The notes: generated from the letters alone by a model not told the origin. Counted from the first letter of the stretch, positions 1 to 11,402 are shown. The stretch: 64,000 nt of DNA from Hyaloscypha bicolor E (GCF_002865645.1 NW_020194627.1:372001-436000); one strand, 5' to 3'. Translations and numbers: made by a program.

Positions 1-539
1 ATTTTAAATATATTTCTTTAATAAAGCAGTCGTATTATATATATTTAGGAGATATTTAATATCTAATTAAATAGTTCAAATATTAGATATCTGGGAATTA
101 TAATATTAGCTAAAGAATTATTCTTAATATTATTATTATAATAATAATAATAAATATTATAAAGTTATATTTATATAATATCTTATAAGCTTATATCTAA
201 TTAATAACTTTATTTAACTATAATTTTTGTATTAACTCATTTTATAAGTTTATTAGAAAACTAAATTTAAAAAAAAAATTTATTATAAAAATTATAAAAG
301 TATTATATTAATAAGCTTTTTATAAAATAATTAATTTATAATTATTACCTCTTTTATAAGAAATAATTCTTTAAAATTATTAGTTTTTAAACTAATAATA
401 TTTTATTTATTAGAACTAATAATTTTATAAAAATAAAATAATTAAAGTTCTAAAAAACCAATTTCTTAATTAAAAAATATAAATATTTTATTTTTAATTA
501 TAATTTTGAGTTTAATAAAAATATTAATATAAAAATGTC

Positions 540-2000
540 TAAATTATTTTTATAAAAAATATTATTATTATAAATAATAAAAATACTATTTATTAAAATC
601 TCTTTATTAAAAGCTAATATATTATCTAATATATTAAAGAAATATATATTATATTAGTTTATTAACTAAAAGCTTTATATAATTTATTAATTATTATTTA
701 AGTTATTAAATTTCTAAAAACTAATATAAAGATATTTAATAAATATATTTAATAATAAATTAAGAATATTATTAAAAAAACTAAAATTTATAATACTAGT
801 AAAAATGTTTTTATATTTTATTATTTTTATAAATACTTTATTTATAAATAATAGAGTTTTTTTCTTTTAAATTAAATATATTTTAATTCTAGTAAATAAA
901 ACTAGATATATTAATATTATTTATTATTTCTTTATTAAATATAAAAGAATTACTAAAAGTATTTTAGTTTTAAAACTTTATAATATAATTATAGAATATT
1001 ATTTATATAAATTAGTAAAGTTATTATTATTTCGAAATAGGAATTATAGATTATAGTATTAATATATAATTCCTAAATTTACTAAGCCTAATAAGATCTA
1101 GTCTATTAGTCGAGTTACTTATAAAATATAAGATTATATAACTATATTTTATATTTTATATTCTATTACTTATATCCCGTACTTTATATCCTATAATTAT
1201 ATATATAACTTTTAAAAGAATTATTATACTAATAATAACTTATAATTTTAATATAAATATTTTAATTAAATTTATAATTAATAAAATATTAGAAATAGAA
1301 TTATTATTAGTTATTTATATAAATTCGAAATTATTATATAAATCTTTTATTAATATAAATACTATTTAAAAGAAATATCTAATAATTAATATAATATATT
1401 TTTATTAAATATATAAATAATAAAAGATTATAAAAATTATAAAAATTAAAAAAAGAATTAAATTCTATTAATTCTATAATAAAATCGAAATTATTAAATA
1501 TTTTTTAAATATCTAATTAATATAAATAATATATAATTAAATATAAATAAAATAGAAAATAAATATATAAAATAAAAAATATTATATAAAAAAAAGTTAT
1601 ATATAAAAGATTATAGTTTTTAATATATAATTAAATCTTTAAAAATAATATAAATATATAAAATATTTAGGAAATCTAATATTAGACTAGATTAAGGAAT
1701 TAGTATATAATTAAAAAGAAATATTATTTTTTATATTTTTAGTAAAGTTCTAATATTAATATAATTATTTCTTTAAAAGTTATATATATAATTACGAGAT
1801 TTAAAATATAAAATATAAATAATAAAATATAAATTATATAATCTTATATTTTATAAATAATTAAACTAGTAAATTTAGAAATTATATATTAATATTATAA
1901 TATTATAATTCTTATTTCTAAATAATAAACTATTCTATTAATTTATATAAATAATATTTTATAATTATATAATAATATTATATATTTCTAGTAAACTAGT
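540..2000 (+). repeat. Degenerate dispersed repeat, left copy
   Basis: Read against the reverse complement of 62500-63565, long stretches match closely in the same order. An example is the segment at about 610-740, containing the words aaagaaatatatattatatt and aaagctttatataattta. The left copy carries an extra segment at about 1020-1240 that the right copy lacks. This is probably a RIP-inactivated transposon; its termini are not defined. Confidence 0.65.
1020..1240. repeat. Inverted partial copy inside the left repeat
   Basis: This segment contains the words tatataattcctaaatttac and cttataaaatataagattat and resembles the reverse complement of about 1770-1960 in the same block. It is missing at the corresponding place in the right-end copy. 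It therefore looks like a nested insertion or inverted duplication of the repeat's own end, later mutated toward A+T. Confidence 0.5.
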
Positions 2001-2329
2001 AATAAATTTAAAATTATTTAAATTAAATTAAATAATTTATTTTAAAGATTTAATTTTATTTTATTAAATATATTAAAAATAAAAACTTATAAAAGTAATA
2101 AAAAAATTAGTATTAATATAAGTTATAATATTATTAAATATTAAATATTAAATAAAAAATAATTTTTATTAAAAGTTTTTATAAACTAATCTTTTAATAA
2201 TTAATTTAAAAAATAATAAAAAATAAAAGCTTTTTATTTTTTGTTATTATATAAGCTAATTATTAATAAGTTTTTAAAAGCTTTTTAATTTTTATTATTT
2301 TTATTATTTTTATTATTTTTATTATGCGT

Positions 2330-3480
2330 GTATAAGGTCACCAATCAGGTGTCGGTGCCGCGTGGTATCCTTATTCGTCTGTAACGAGCCGGGGGCTTTA
2401 TTGCCGTGCGCGGGTGTTGTGTCGGGGTGCTCGGGCCTGCGGTCTAGCGAGTCTTACCTATATAGGGACAAGAGGCGCGAACTTCAAGCGCAGGTAGCGG
2501 TGGCTTTATCTTCACGAGGAGAAGGTGGTGAGCTGGCGCGGCGGTAAAGGACGCCGTCGCCGCTTCAACAAGTCCTACTCCATCTCGCCGGTTCCGCTAT
2601 CAACCACAGGGTTTACTCCGTAGTCCTCCAACTGGTTCCGTGCTACGAGAAGCTAGTCGTAGGGTCATTGCGATGTTGTCCTTAAGCCCCCGCGCCCCGG
2701 AGCGCGCCGTCGTTCGGGTCTGCAGAAAGCGAACAGTCCTGCTTCCGGTGCGAGGGCGAAGCTACAATAAACACGGCTAAACACCACAGCGCACCCTCAC
2801 GCACTTCGCGGTTTCTTACCATCCGCCTGGTCGTCGTCGCTCACCTACTTTTCGGGGCGCCACAACAACTACGAAACCTCCACTCTTCCGCGGCACGGGC
2901 GTGAGCACCCGTTTAAGGGTCTGCGGGACACTTCTCCTCCGGAACCTAATAACTTATACGATGGGTACGCGACTGCGCCTCTCCTACCCAGCCGTCCTTG
3001 CTCTTAGACGCACCGTTCCGGCTTCTCATACGGCTACTTCTCCCTTCAGAGCCTCCTACATCTTCTTTACTCTCCTCGCACAAAGCAACCTTTGTCACTC
3101 CACCTACCGCAGCACCTAAAGGAAGTACCACATCCACCCGCCACACTTTTTGCCAAAGCTCCGACGAGCGACTGAAGAGCTGCCTACGCGGAAGGTGATT
3201 CCACCACCGCCCTACTCAACTAAGACCGTACGGACATTCAGGGGTCACTATTCTGTGTTTCCTAAGTGCCTTTTCCCTTTTATCTACTAAGCTCTCTTCT
3301 GGATGCCTCCTCGAGACTCTGAAACGACTTTATTGGAATTTTGATCACCGCGTGGTGTCTGTACGCCCCTAATCCAGTCGAATGGGGAATGCCCCGGTCA
3401 AGGAATGTATGGCAGGGGCGGGGGCATTCCCGTGGAGGGACCGATTCCTTGACGTATTCCTTGGCGTGGTTTTTCAAATG
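2330..3480. other. GC-rich island of unknown origin
   Basis: Composition switches abruptly at about 2330 from almost pure A+T to G+C-rich DNA and stays so to about 3480, where a tandem array begins. Open frames are short (61-73 codons), overlap on both strands and show no recognisable domain or splice-joined gene. It is not visibly rDNA. It has escaped the mutation that saturated its left neighbour, so it may be unique DNA or a recent insertion. Confidence 0.5.
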
Positions 3481-4230
3481 TGGTTAATAATCCCGACTTT
3501 TAGACGGGGTTAATAAACCCAAATATTAATCGGGTTAATAATCCCGAGTTTTTAGTTGGGGTTAATAATCCCGAGTTTTGGACGGAAGTTAATAACCCCG
3601 AGTATTAATCGGGGTAATAACCCTAAATATTAATCGGAGATTAATAACTTGAATATTAATCGGAGTTAATAATCTTTGAATATTAATCGAGAGATTAATA
3701 ATCCCCGGAATTTTAATTAAGAATTAATAATCTCGAGTATTAATCGGGGTTAATAACCCTAAATATTAATCGAGATTAATAATCTCGAGTATTAATCGGG
3801 GTTAATAACCCTAAATATTAATCGAGATTAATAATCCTTGAATATTAATCGGAGTTAATAATCTTGAATATTAATCGAGATTATTAATCCGAATTTTAAT
3901 TAAGATTAAAATCTCGAATATTAATCGGAATTAATAATCTTGAATATTAATCTAGATTAATAATCTCGAATATTAATCGGAATTAATAATCTTGAATATT
4001 AATTAAGATTATTAAGATAAGATTATTAAGATAAGATTATTAAGATAAGATTAATTAAGATAAGATTATTAAGATAAGATTATTAAGATAAGATATTAAG
4101 ATAAGATTATTAAGATAAGATTATTAAGATAAGATATTTAGATAAGATTAATAATCCTAAATTTTAGACAAAATTAATAATCTTGAATATTAATCGAGAT
4201 TATAAATTCGGAATTTTTATTTAATATAAA
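3480..4230. repeat. Palindromic minisatellite with composition gradient
   Basis: Degenerate tandem units of about 25-28 bp are built on ttaataatc-cgag-tattaatcgg, which is nearly self-complementary around the central ctcgag. In the middle, two unit variants alternate (one with ctcgag, one with ccctaaa). Units at the left (3480-3620) keep ccc/cggg, while units to the right progressively become cttga or ttga and then almost pure A+T. Confidence 0.8.
4010..4145. repeat. 14-bp tandem repeat (gattattaagataa)
   Basis: About nine direct copies of gattattaagataa, some shortened, embedded in the right half of the larger minisatellite. It probably expanded from one decayed minisatellite unit. Confidence 0.8.
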
Positions 4231-4445
4231 TAAATTCATATTTTTATTAAGATTAATAATCTTAAGTTTTAAACGAAATTATAAACTCAAATTTTTATCT
4301 GAAATTAATAAATTTAAATATTAATTATGATTAATAATTTTGAATTTAGATAAGATTAATAAATTTAATTTTATCAAGATTAATAAATCTAAATATTATT
4401 TTTATCAAGATTAATAAATCTAAATATTATTTTATTATTTTTTAT

Positions 4446-4476
<31 letters not shown>

Positions 4477-4580
4477 TTTATACGTACGAACGTGTCCTTT
4501 CTTTAACTTGCTGTGCTCTTGATGGTCTTGCATGTTTGACGGGAAGTAGCTCTGTTCATTGTAGCGTCGCTTCGATTTGC
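4230..4580. other. AT-rich transition with poly(A) run
   Basis: Decayed minisatellite-like units (attaataaatctaaatatta) give way to a run of more than 20 A at about 4451-4476 and then to ordinary composition. No gene is visible. The poly(A) run could be the tail of a retroposed element, but no element body is recognisable. Confidence 0.5.
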
Positions 4581-4745
4581 ATCCCTTCGTCCGGTGAGAC
4601 ATGTCCAGCGCTAGCAAGGGGGGTGCTGGCTGCACGCAAGCCTCTTGAAGCGTAATAAAACGAAGATGAAATAAAACGAGATGAGGCTTGCGTGTAGCCA
4701 CACCCCCCTTGCTAGCGCTGGACATGTCTCACCGGACGAAGGGAT
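4581..4745. repeat. Long near-perfect inverted repeat (hairpin)
   Basis: The left arm 4581-4644 and right arm 4683-4745 are reverse complements over about 63 bp with only a few differences. Both arms begin atcccttcgtccggtgagac and include agcgctagcaagggggg. The 38-base loop contains two copies of aataaaacga. Its GC-balanced sequence contrasts with the AT-rich DNA to its left. It could be a foldback or MITE-like element, or a transcribed hairpin; no target-site duplication is evident. Confidence 0.85.
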
Positions 4746-5352
4746 AAGCCTAAATCAGATATATGATATACCCCTGAAAGAATACAAAATAAGAAGTGAT
4801 GAGCGATGATTATTTATGGTCATTATTGTTTCAGGAAACCCCTCTGGCATCATGAAATATATATTTTACATTTGAAATTCTAGAAAGCAGGCGAAGGAGT
4901 AATTACAAATGATAATCTCTAGACCACAAAGTATATAGGCGTAGGCCTCTCTACACCCCTCTTCTAGTTTGGTTATAAAAATAATGAGTTAATAATAAAG
5001 TATAGCAAGGTGGTTTATCGGTGAAGCGCGCATGATTGATTCGGTCGCTAGCAATCAACAACTTCCAAATTTGAGCTCGAGAACCTGAGCCTGAAATCTG
5101 GATTGGGAGGATTGTGTGGCTCAAATAGGTCTGTCTCCTGTCTACAACTACGTAGGCGCGTGTAAGCCGGGAGATGGTTACCCCGCACCTCACCATTCGT
5201 AACTCTATCACGACAACTTTCCGCGATATCCTCTCTTGTGGCCGACCATGAAATCTGCCTTGTATCCTACGTCTTGTTTTCCTCCATTAATCGATGCTGT
5301 TTCCCAAGTTACCATACCCTAAGGCTGCCCCTCCCTGCTACAACGGCTGAAG
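4746..5352. other. Intergenic, upstream of the secreted-protein gene
   Basis: Mixed composition. The open frames here are under 90 codons and overlap on both strands, with no domain or credible gene structure. It presumably holds the promoter and 5' UTR of the gene starting at 5353; no single promoter motif is convincing. Confidence 0.4.
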
Positions 5353-7032
5353 ATGCTGCTCTCTGTCCGCCATCTTCTCTCGTTCTGGCTGCTTGTGTTC
5401 TCAATTCCCCTAACATCCACGTCTGCACTTGTGGCCCCAGGCTCTAGCTATGGACCAGACCTCGATGCTGCCCGCCGAAATGCCTTCCACATATTTAATG
5501 TAATCCACTGCGCGATGAGACAATGGGGCTCCTCGGTGAATCACAACGGAGTCTCTTTCTTCCTCGCTACAGTCCCCGAAGGCAATCTCTTCTATCACGG
5601 AAGTTCTTCCCCTGACCGCCCCGACAGCTTCGAGTGGCTGGCCTTCGAAGTGGAACACGCGTCCGGGTTTGCGCTATCAGGGGATCCAAGGATGCCACCG
5701 CCTGGTCTACCGCGTCCAACCAATAAACCAGATACATTCAGCTGGCAGCCGTCATATTCAGAGATCAGCGGGACCCAGATGTCACCGACGCAGGAATCGC
5801 ATGTCACAGAAGACTCGAGCGCCCAGAACCGCCTCATTGAGGACGATGACAGAGGGAAGCACAGTCCCCCACCAACCTCTCGCGGCTACTTCCAAACTTA
5901 CCGCGCCTCGCGTCCTCTCAAATTAATCTACATCGACGGGATGGGCGCCGCCGAAGGCTGCTGGGGAACCACGGACTCACAAGATTTACTGCTCTTAGGA
6001 CTTTCCCGGAACTTCACAGACGGACCCCGTCTCGGGGATACAGTTTACGGCAGACTCCTCTGTGAACTGGCTAAAGAATGGGGAGTCGACGGCTGGGTAC
6101 GCATGGAAACCGGGTTCGAAATCATCTACTGCGATTTTGCTTCTGGTGGTGGACTGGAGTTTGTAAGCCAGCACGGCAGTGCGTTTCCTAACGAGACTGA
6201 AAATTCGCAGTGGGAGGTTAAGACACTATTGTTTGAGCTACTGCGAGCTGCGGCGAAGAGACATGATGGGTTTAGTAGCGGGAGGATTAGGATTGATTGG
6301 TCCAGTATGGTAACTGCGTTTGCGTATGATGTGAATACCACGAATCCAGATTTAGAGAGGCAAGACCTCCCGCGTCTTATTGAGGTCACGAAGGAAGAAA
6401 AAGAGGATATTGGGGCGCGATTTGGGGAGGTTGTTGCGTCACGGAAACACGGAGTGAATCCGATGATAGACTGGCAGAACATCGTCGACGATATTGTTAC
6501 CCGCTTCTCTGACCGGCTAAATTTCATCACCCACGGCAATCTGTCAGTAGAAATGCTGTGGGGTGAGGTCAGTACGCTACTCAACCCGTTCCTGAACTTT
6601 CCGGAGGATAGGAATGCCTCGACACCTTCACCCATAGGAGTCACGCTGTGCACGAATCACTACCTCAATGCTGCGATGATGAGAAGGGACATTTGGACAC
6701 TTGAGGATACAGCAAATTTTATCGCCGTTAAGGTAGTAGCAGACAAGATTTGCTCAAGTTTGTTTCAGATTCGGACTCTTCTCAGTTCTGCTCGAGTCGG
6801 CGAGGAATCTGCCCTGCTCAAGAGTCGAACAATTGCGGGTACCCTGATGGATCAGTTACAATGGACGACCTGGAAGGGATGTGGCCGTTGTGCCAGTTCT
6901 TGGCAGTTTTGTTTTATTCCTATGTTCCCGACGGGAAGTGTCGAGGATTACTACTCTCCCAACTGCAAAGGGCTGGATGATATGGACGATGTCGTTAAGG
7001 GGTGTTATTGGGCTGGGGTAGTCCCTTGTTAA
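5353..7032 (+). CDS. Secreted protein of unknown function (559 aa)
   Basis: A single uninterrupted frame of 560 codons. The N-terminus is a clear signal peptide: charged Arg-6, a hydrophobic core LLSFWLLVFSIPL, then TSTSA before the mature LVAPG. The body is mixed alpha/beta-like, rich in Trp and Asp/Glu, with a proline- and serine-rich linker at about residues 113-178 and a segment LIYIDGMGAAEGCWG at about 190-210. The C-terminus carries a cysteine group (KGCGRCASSW... FCF ... CKG ... KGCYW) likely to form disulfides. I recognise the style of a conserved ascomycete hypothetical secreted family but no catalytic motif, so I assign no function. The first ATG that gives the signal peptide was chosen; no intron is needed. 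Confidence 0.85.
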   Translation: MLLSVRHLLSFWLLVFSIPLTSTSALVAPGSSYGPDLDAARRNAFHIFNVIHCAMRQWGSSVNHNGVSFFLATVPEGNLFYHGSSSPDRPDSFEWLAFEVEHASGFALSGDPRMPPPGLPRPTNKPDTFSWQPSYSEISGTQMSPTQESHVTEDSSAQNRLIEDDDRGKHSPPPTSRGYFQTYRASRPLKLIYIDGMGAAEGCWGTTDSQDLLLLGLSRNFTDGPRLGDTVYGRLLCELAKEWGVDGWVRMETGFEIIYCDFASGGGLEFVSQHGSAFPNETENSQWEVKTLLFELLRAAAKRHDGFSSGRIRIDWSSMVTAFAYDVNTTNPDLERQDLPRLIEVTKEEKEDIGARFGEVVASRKHGVNPMIDWQNIVDDIVTRFSDRLNFITHGNLSVEMLWGEVSTLLNPFLNFPEDRNASTPSPIGVTLCTNHYLNAAMMRRDIWTLEDTANFIAVKVVADKICSSLFQIRTLLSSARVGEESALLKSRTIAGTLMDQLQWTTWKGCGRCASSWQFCFIPMFPTGSVEDYYSPNCKGLDDMDDVVKGCYWAGVVPC

Positions 7033-8863
7033 TTGGTGTGAGCCACGTGGTGAGTCACGTAATTGATTTATCTATTATGAGTATCATCCTACCTAACTTT
7101 TAGTATTGGAGCTGTCAGAATAGGTCACCTTTAACAGGTTTAGCCGGTCAAGGGACAACTATTAGCAGTCGATGGGTTGGAAATTCAGCTGGTCCTGAAT
7201 GAGCTGAAAGCTCAGCTCGACAGGGTTCTTATTGTTCAAGGAGTTGTTATCACGGTTATCTATAATTACAAGCTCAGGAGCCTGCCTGCGGTTACAAGAG
7301 GGAATAAGGGAAAACACGTCAGATAACCGAACACTGTTTATTGCACATAACTAGCCATTATACTAATTCTGGAAGTTCTAAAGCTTATCTCTACTAATAC
7401 TGGGACCTTATAGGCTGGGGGCACGCAGTCGTGCGAAGCGCATTTATATTTAGAGCATATTATATTTGGAGTGCATTCACGTGCGAAGCGTATTCATATG
7501 CGGATCTATATACGAGAAAAATAAAGCTATTTGCAAAGCTTGGCGAAAGGCACACCCTAGGCAGGAGCAGTAAACGTGCGTTATATCCAAGGAGGCAAGT
7601 ACGCGCGTAGGGATACGAGATAATATATAAGAAATAGGGTAATTAATACTAAATCTCACAGAATCGTCGATTTTTAAACGGGAGAGGTCAGGAGGGGCTA
7701 AATAACTCTCTCTTTATATAAGCACCCTTCTAGGGCTGCTCTAAAAGGGTGCTTACATGTACCCTAAAGAGAGTTAAGAGTGAAATCTACTACTTGGGCG
7801 GATACCCCTGGTTTGGGAATGCTACGCGAGCAGAACAGGGGGGTATATAGGGGTTAGTAGGGGCACACTGATATTCTATCTAATCCCGCCAACTGATATC
7901 CCTAAACCTAACCCTATAATATACACCTCTGGTAAATGGTTGTAGTTTGTGTTGCCCTGTTCGAGAATATTTCACATGTGTTTTATTTTTGCAATTGTAG
8001 AGCTAATTGTTGCAGAGACTGGATATGGTGGTAAGACAGGTGCCGTAATGAATTTTGTTTAATTACTAATATCCCTAATAATAAGGGTATAAATAAGTGC
8101 TGCGAACAATCTGCACCTATTACTGCATACTAATTGACAGAACTTCCTCCTCCGCAGTCTGCTTAAAGATTGGACCACAATGTAGAGGAAGGTCGGGGGA
8201 GCAAACAGAGGGCTGTATTTGGTCTTCGAAAATATAACTGGTTCCTTGGCCTAACATTTAAAACATAGGGTGTAAAACGCAATTCCGCAGTTCACTATAC
8301 CTTTACCATTTTTCATTTTCTGTTGTTTTCGGTTAACACCTTTTAAACTATAAATAATGTAGGTCTAGAATGTCAAATTTTTACGAGACGCGAGAGTTCA
8401 GGGAGAAGTGTTGCATCCTGGTCGGCTCCCCAGATTCTAAGTGCAGTGGACGCAGAATGTTTTAGGGAAGTGCCCAAGTCCATGTATATCACGTCCCTGG
8501 GCTGAAGACCTGAAGGCAAACAGCTCTGTTGGGTATGTATGTAACGTCTAAAGAGAGAAGAGAGGAGCGGGAAGCTTGAGCTAAGTACAGGGTGCCACGC
8601 TAGGGCCAGATCATGTGACGCTGACGTCACAACAATGTACAAGCGAGGATGTCATCGCCACTTTGAAAATGTGTGCTTGGGATACTTCATCATTCACTTC
8701 TTAGTTGCAATGAGATGAAAGGTTCCCCGAGATGAAAATTGGTCGTCAACCCATCAGCCTGCAGCCCCTCCTTTCGAAACTTCACACACAGGCCAGGCCA
8801 AGATTATCATATAGTTTTCGTACTCTCATTGCTGTCCCTCTGAGCCGCATATCTCAGCCTAGA
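7033..8863. other. Intergenic region
   Basis: No supportable gene. It contains a 72-bp imperfect hairpin at 7704-7775 and two copies of cgtgcgaagcg at about 7431 and 7481. The longest open frame, 8373-8642 on the minus strand, is low-confidence and has no domain. The three-prime end of the aldo/keto reductase gene lies at its right edge. Confidence 0.4.
7704..7775. repeat. Imperfect inverted repeat, 72 bp
   Basis: The outer arms are aactctctcttt and aaagagagtt. The inner arms are taagcaccctt and aagggtgctta, around the centre ctagggctgctctaa. Together they form a cruciform or hairpin-capable element. It is MITE-sized, but a single copy cannot show mobility. Confidence 0.6.
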
Positions 8864-10020
8864 CTAGGCCTTCAACGCCGGCGTAGCAGCAAACAAATGC
8901 CCAACCATAACCTCCGGATACCTCAACCCATGAACCTCAGCCCCTTCAACCAAGGCTCTAATCTCCTTCTCCTCCCCCCCACTCAACTGCACTTCCAGAG
9001 CCCCAAGATTCTCCTCAAGATATTTAATCTTCTTTGTCCCCGGAATCGGAATAATATCTTCTCCCTGCGCCAGTAACCAAGCCAACGTCAATTGACCAGC
9101 CGTGCAATTCTTCTTCTTTGCAATCTTCTGCAGCTCTTCGACAAGCTTTAGGTTCTTCGGGAAATTCTCCTTCGAGAACCGCGGTGCGTATTTGCGGAAA
9201 TCGCCTTCTTCGAAATCGGCGGGTGAGGTGTAGGCTCCTGTCAACATGCCGCGACCCAGGGGAGAGTAGGCGACGACTGCTACGCCGAGCTCGCGGCATG
9301 TTTTCAGGAGGTTAATCTGGGGAGTTTCGATGTCGATTGCAAAGGGAGAGAATTCGATTTGAACGGCATCTGAGGGAATTAGTAGGTGAGTTTTGGTTTC
9401 TGGATGGGTGTGAGGACATACCTATGTGATGGACCTTACATGCTCGTCGGAGGGTATCAGATGAAATCTCTGAGAGCCCGATGTACTTTATCTTACCCTC
9501 CCTATTTCGGTCTTTAGCATCAATTCAGAGCGGGAAGGATGAAATTGGAAAGGAGGTAAATGGTAACGTACTTCTTCAACTGCGCCAGCGCCTCGACCGT
9601 CTTCTCAATCGGCGTCGTCATATCCACACGATGGCAATAATACAAGTCAATACTCTCCACACCCAACCGCTTCAAACTCTTCTCGCACGCCTCCCTACAG
9701 TACTCCGGGCTAGAGTCCACCATCCGTCCCTTCCCCTCCCCAATATGCCTATTCGCGAATTTCGTAGCCAAGAAAATATCTTTTCTCTTTTCGGGATTGG
9801 CGGCAAACCATTTCCCGACCAGGTCTTCGGAGTCTTGATAGATGTCCGCGCTGTCCCAGAAGGTCTCGCCGAGCTCGTAGGCCCGGTCCAGAACGGCAAG
9901 GCGTGAGGAGTCAGGCTCGGGAGTTCCGTAGAAGGCGGAGAGGCCCATGAGGCCGAATCCCATTGCTGGGACGAGGGGGCCGTTCTTGCCGAGCTTGCGG
10001 GTGGGTAGTTGGGGTGGCAT
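8864..10020 (-). CDS. Aldo/keto reductase (three exons, 344 aa)
   Basis: NAD(P)H-dependent carbonyl reductase of the AKR superfamily, closest in pattern to the yeast/fungal pyridoxal-reductase-like (AKR8/AKR13) group; the substrate cannot be inferred. The exons are complement(9572..10020), (9422..9501) and (8864..9369). Introns of 70 and 52 bp have donors GTACGT and GTATGT, and splicing restores LKKEGKIKYIGLSE and VHHIDAVQIEFSPF. The catalytic tetrad is visible: Asp-56 and Tyr-61 in WDSADIY, Lys-87 in LATKF and His-130 in YYCHR. The C-terminal nucleotide-binding part has IPIPGTKK. Start at the ATG of MPPQLPTRKLGKNG, the usual beginning of this family; length is normal. It lies downstream of, and in the same orientation as, the regulator at 11403-13489, but 1.4 kb apart, so co-regulation is only a possibility. 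Confidence 0.93.
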
Positions 10021-11402
10021 TTTGGGGATTGCTGGTTTTTGCTGCTGTTTGTGAGATTCTGTGGAAATGGTGGGTGGAAAATATGACAATGGGATGAGAG
10101 AAAGATGGAGAATAGAGATGTGAAAAAGTTGAGGAGCGAGAAAGGACTTAGTCCGAAGCTTGGAGGTGAAGTTCAAAGCATGGCGTCAGTGGAGCCTGCA
10201 CGAATTGTTCCCCATCGGAGATGGCGCCTCTCCATGAACCCCCGCCTTCTAAACGCCGAACACCTCACACTTCTCCCATCAACTTCGGCCCATCATGGTC
10301 ACAGCTTACCAATAATTGACTTGAAGTCGGCTCGATATACCATCAAGGCCGATTCAACCAATCAGACCGCTTTTGGAGCAAAGTGAAGAAAACGTCCGGG
10401 CATCATCTCAAGACCGCTAAGTCCAGACCTCGAATCAAAGCGACTTGTGCCCCGCAAATCCCATGATGTCAACACTCAAATCGAGCTTCACTCTGACGTC
10501 AATTCCCACTTTCTTCTTCATACCCACTTCTCACGTGTTCCCTCGCCCTTTGCATCCCCCTATTCACTCTCGCTTAACCTCGATGCCATTCTCAACCCAC
10601 CCACCCCTTTTCACCAAACTCATCGAAGTTCTCGCTCCACTCTCTGCCACCATATACCTCCCAATATTCCGCCTTACCACCTACCATATTTGCTCTCTCC
10701 TCTCCTGACCCTCCACCAGCCACCCCCTCCTCCTCAGGAATGTCCTCCGCCTCACCGGGCATGCCCAGTTCCAGCTCACCGCCCTCGCCATCTCCAGTCT
10801 ATCTTCCTATATATACCCAGCAGGCTCCTCTCACCGTCTCAGCAATGCGGTAAATATTTGCGTCGAGACCAGGAGATCACAGATTGGCCCGGGAGCAGGT
10901 TGCTATGACAACCATATCCGCAGGAAGAGGAGTTGAGACTTCAGTGGCAATTGTACACCGCTGCCTGGATTGTGGAATCGTGGATATTTACATGGAATGG
11001 GATGTTACTGTGGCTAGTTACGACAGCGATGACGGGCCACGCTAAGGAGACGACGTTTAAAAGGGGGAAGAGGGATGAGTGAGAGAAGAAGGAAGAAGAG
11101 GAGAGATTGGGAAACGAGAAGGGATTATAATGTGAGAGACGGGGTGGGAAGACAGGATTTCAGATCAAGAGTTGGTTTGGAGTGGAAACTGTTTAATTGG
11201 GCGAGGAATGCATTAATGTTTGCTGAGGGCCTGGTAGGAGTGGGATGGCGAGTGTTGCCGGCTGAGAAGCGGGAGTTGGGGGGCGGATTGATTGAAGGCA
11301 TGGCGGTAGTGAGTTTTGATTATCCTATGTACGGTTAGGTCATTACGATTAAGCGTTAAGAAGTAGAAGAAAAAAATTAATCTGTCCCATCCTTCAATGT
11401 CT
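10021..11402. other. Intergenic region between AKR and regulator genes
   Basis: Holds the AKR promoter side (10021-10400), a pyrimidine-rich stretch at about 10480-10820 and a purine-rich stretch at 11070-11130. The open frames at 10447-10908 and 11075-11338 are low-complexity products of these strand-biased tracts, with no domain or splice pattern. The 3' end of the Zn2Cys6 gene lies at 11403. Confidence 0.4.

Larger units (their letters stand above)
1..2320. repeat. AT-rich, RIP-like degraded repeat block (left end)
   Basis: Almost pure A+T with very few C or G and TpA/ApT-rich runs, and no open frame of useful length. Between about 540 and 2000 it holds a repeat that can be followed colinearly, reverse-complemented, at 62500-63565 near the other end. 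Loss of C and G with shared ancestry between copies is the pattern left by RIP in fungal transposons. The element type cannot be told because no coding signal survives. Confidence 0.8.

Noticed and set aside
2330..3480. rDNA fragment as an explanation of the GC-rich island
   Set aside because: None of the conserved rRNA core words I would expect can be found on either strand.
6126..6653. 175-codon minus-strand frame
   Set aside because: Shadow of the secreted-protein gene on the opposite strand.
10447..10908. 153-codon plus-strand open frame
   Set aside because: Pyrimidine-rich low-complexity sequence giving Pro/His/Ser-rich protein; three plus frames are open together.
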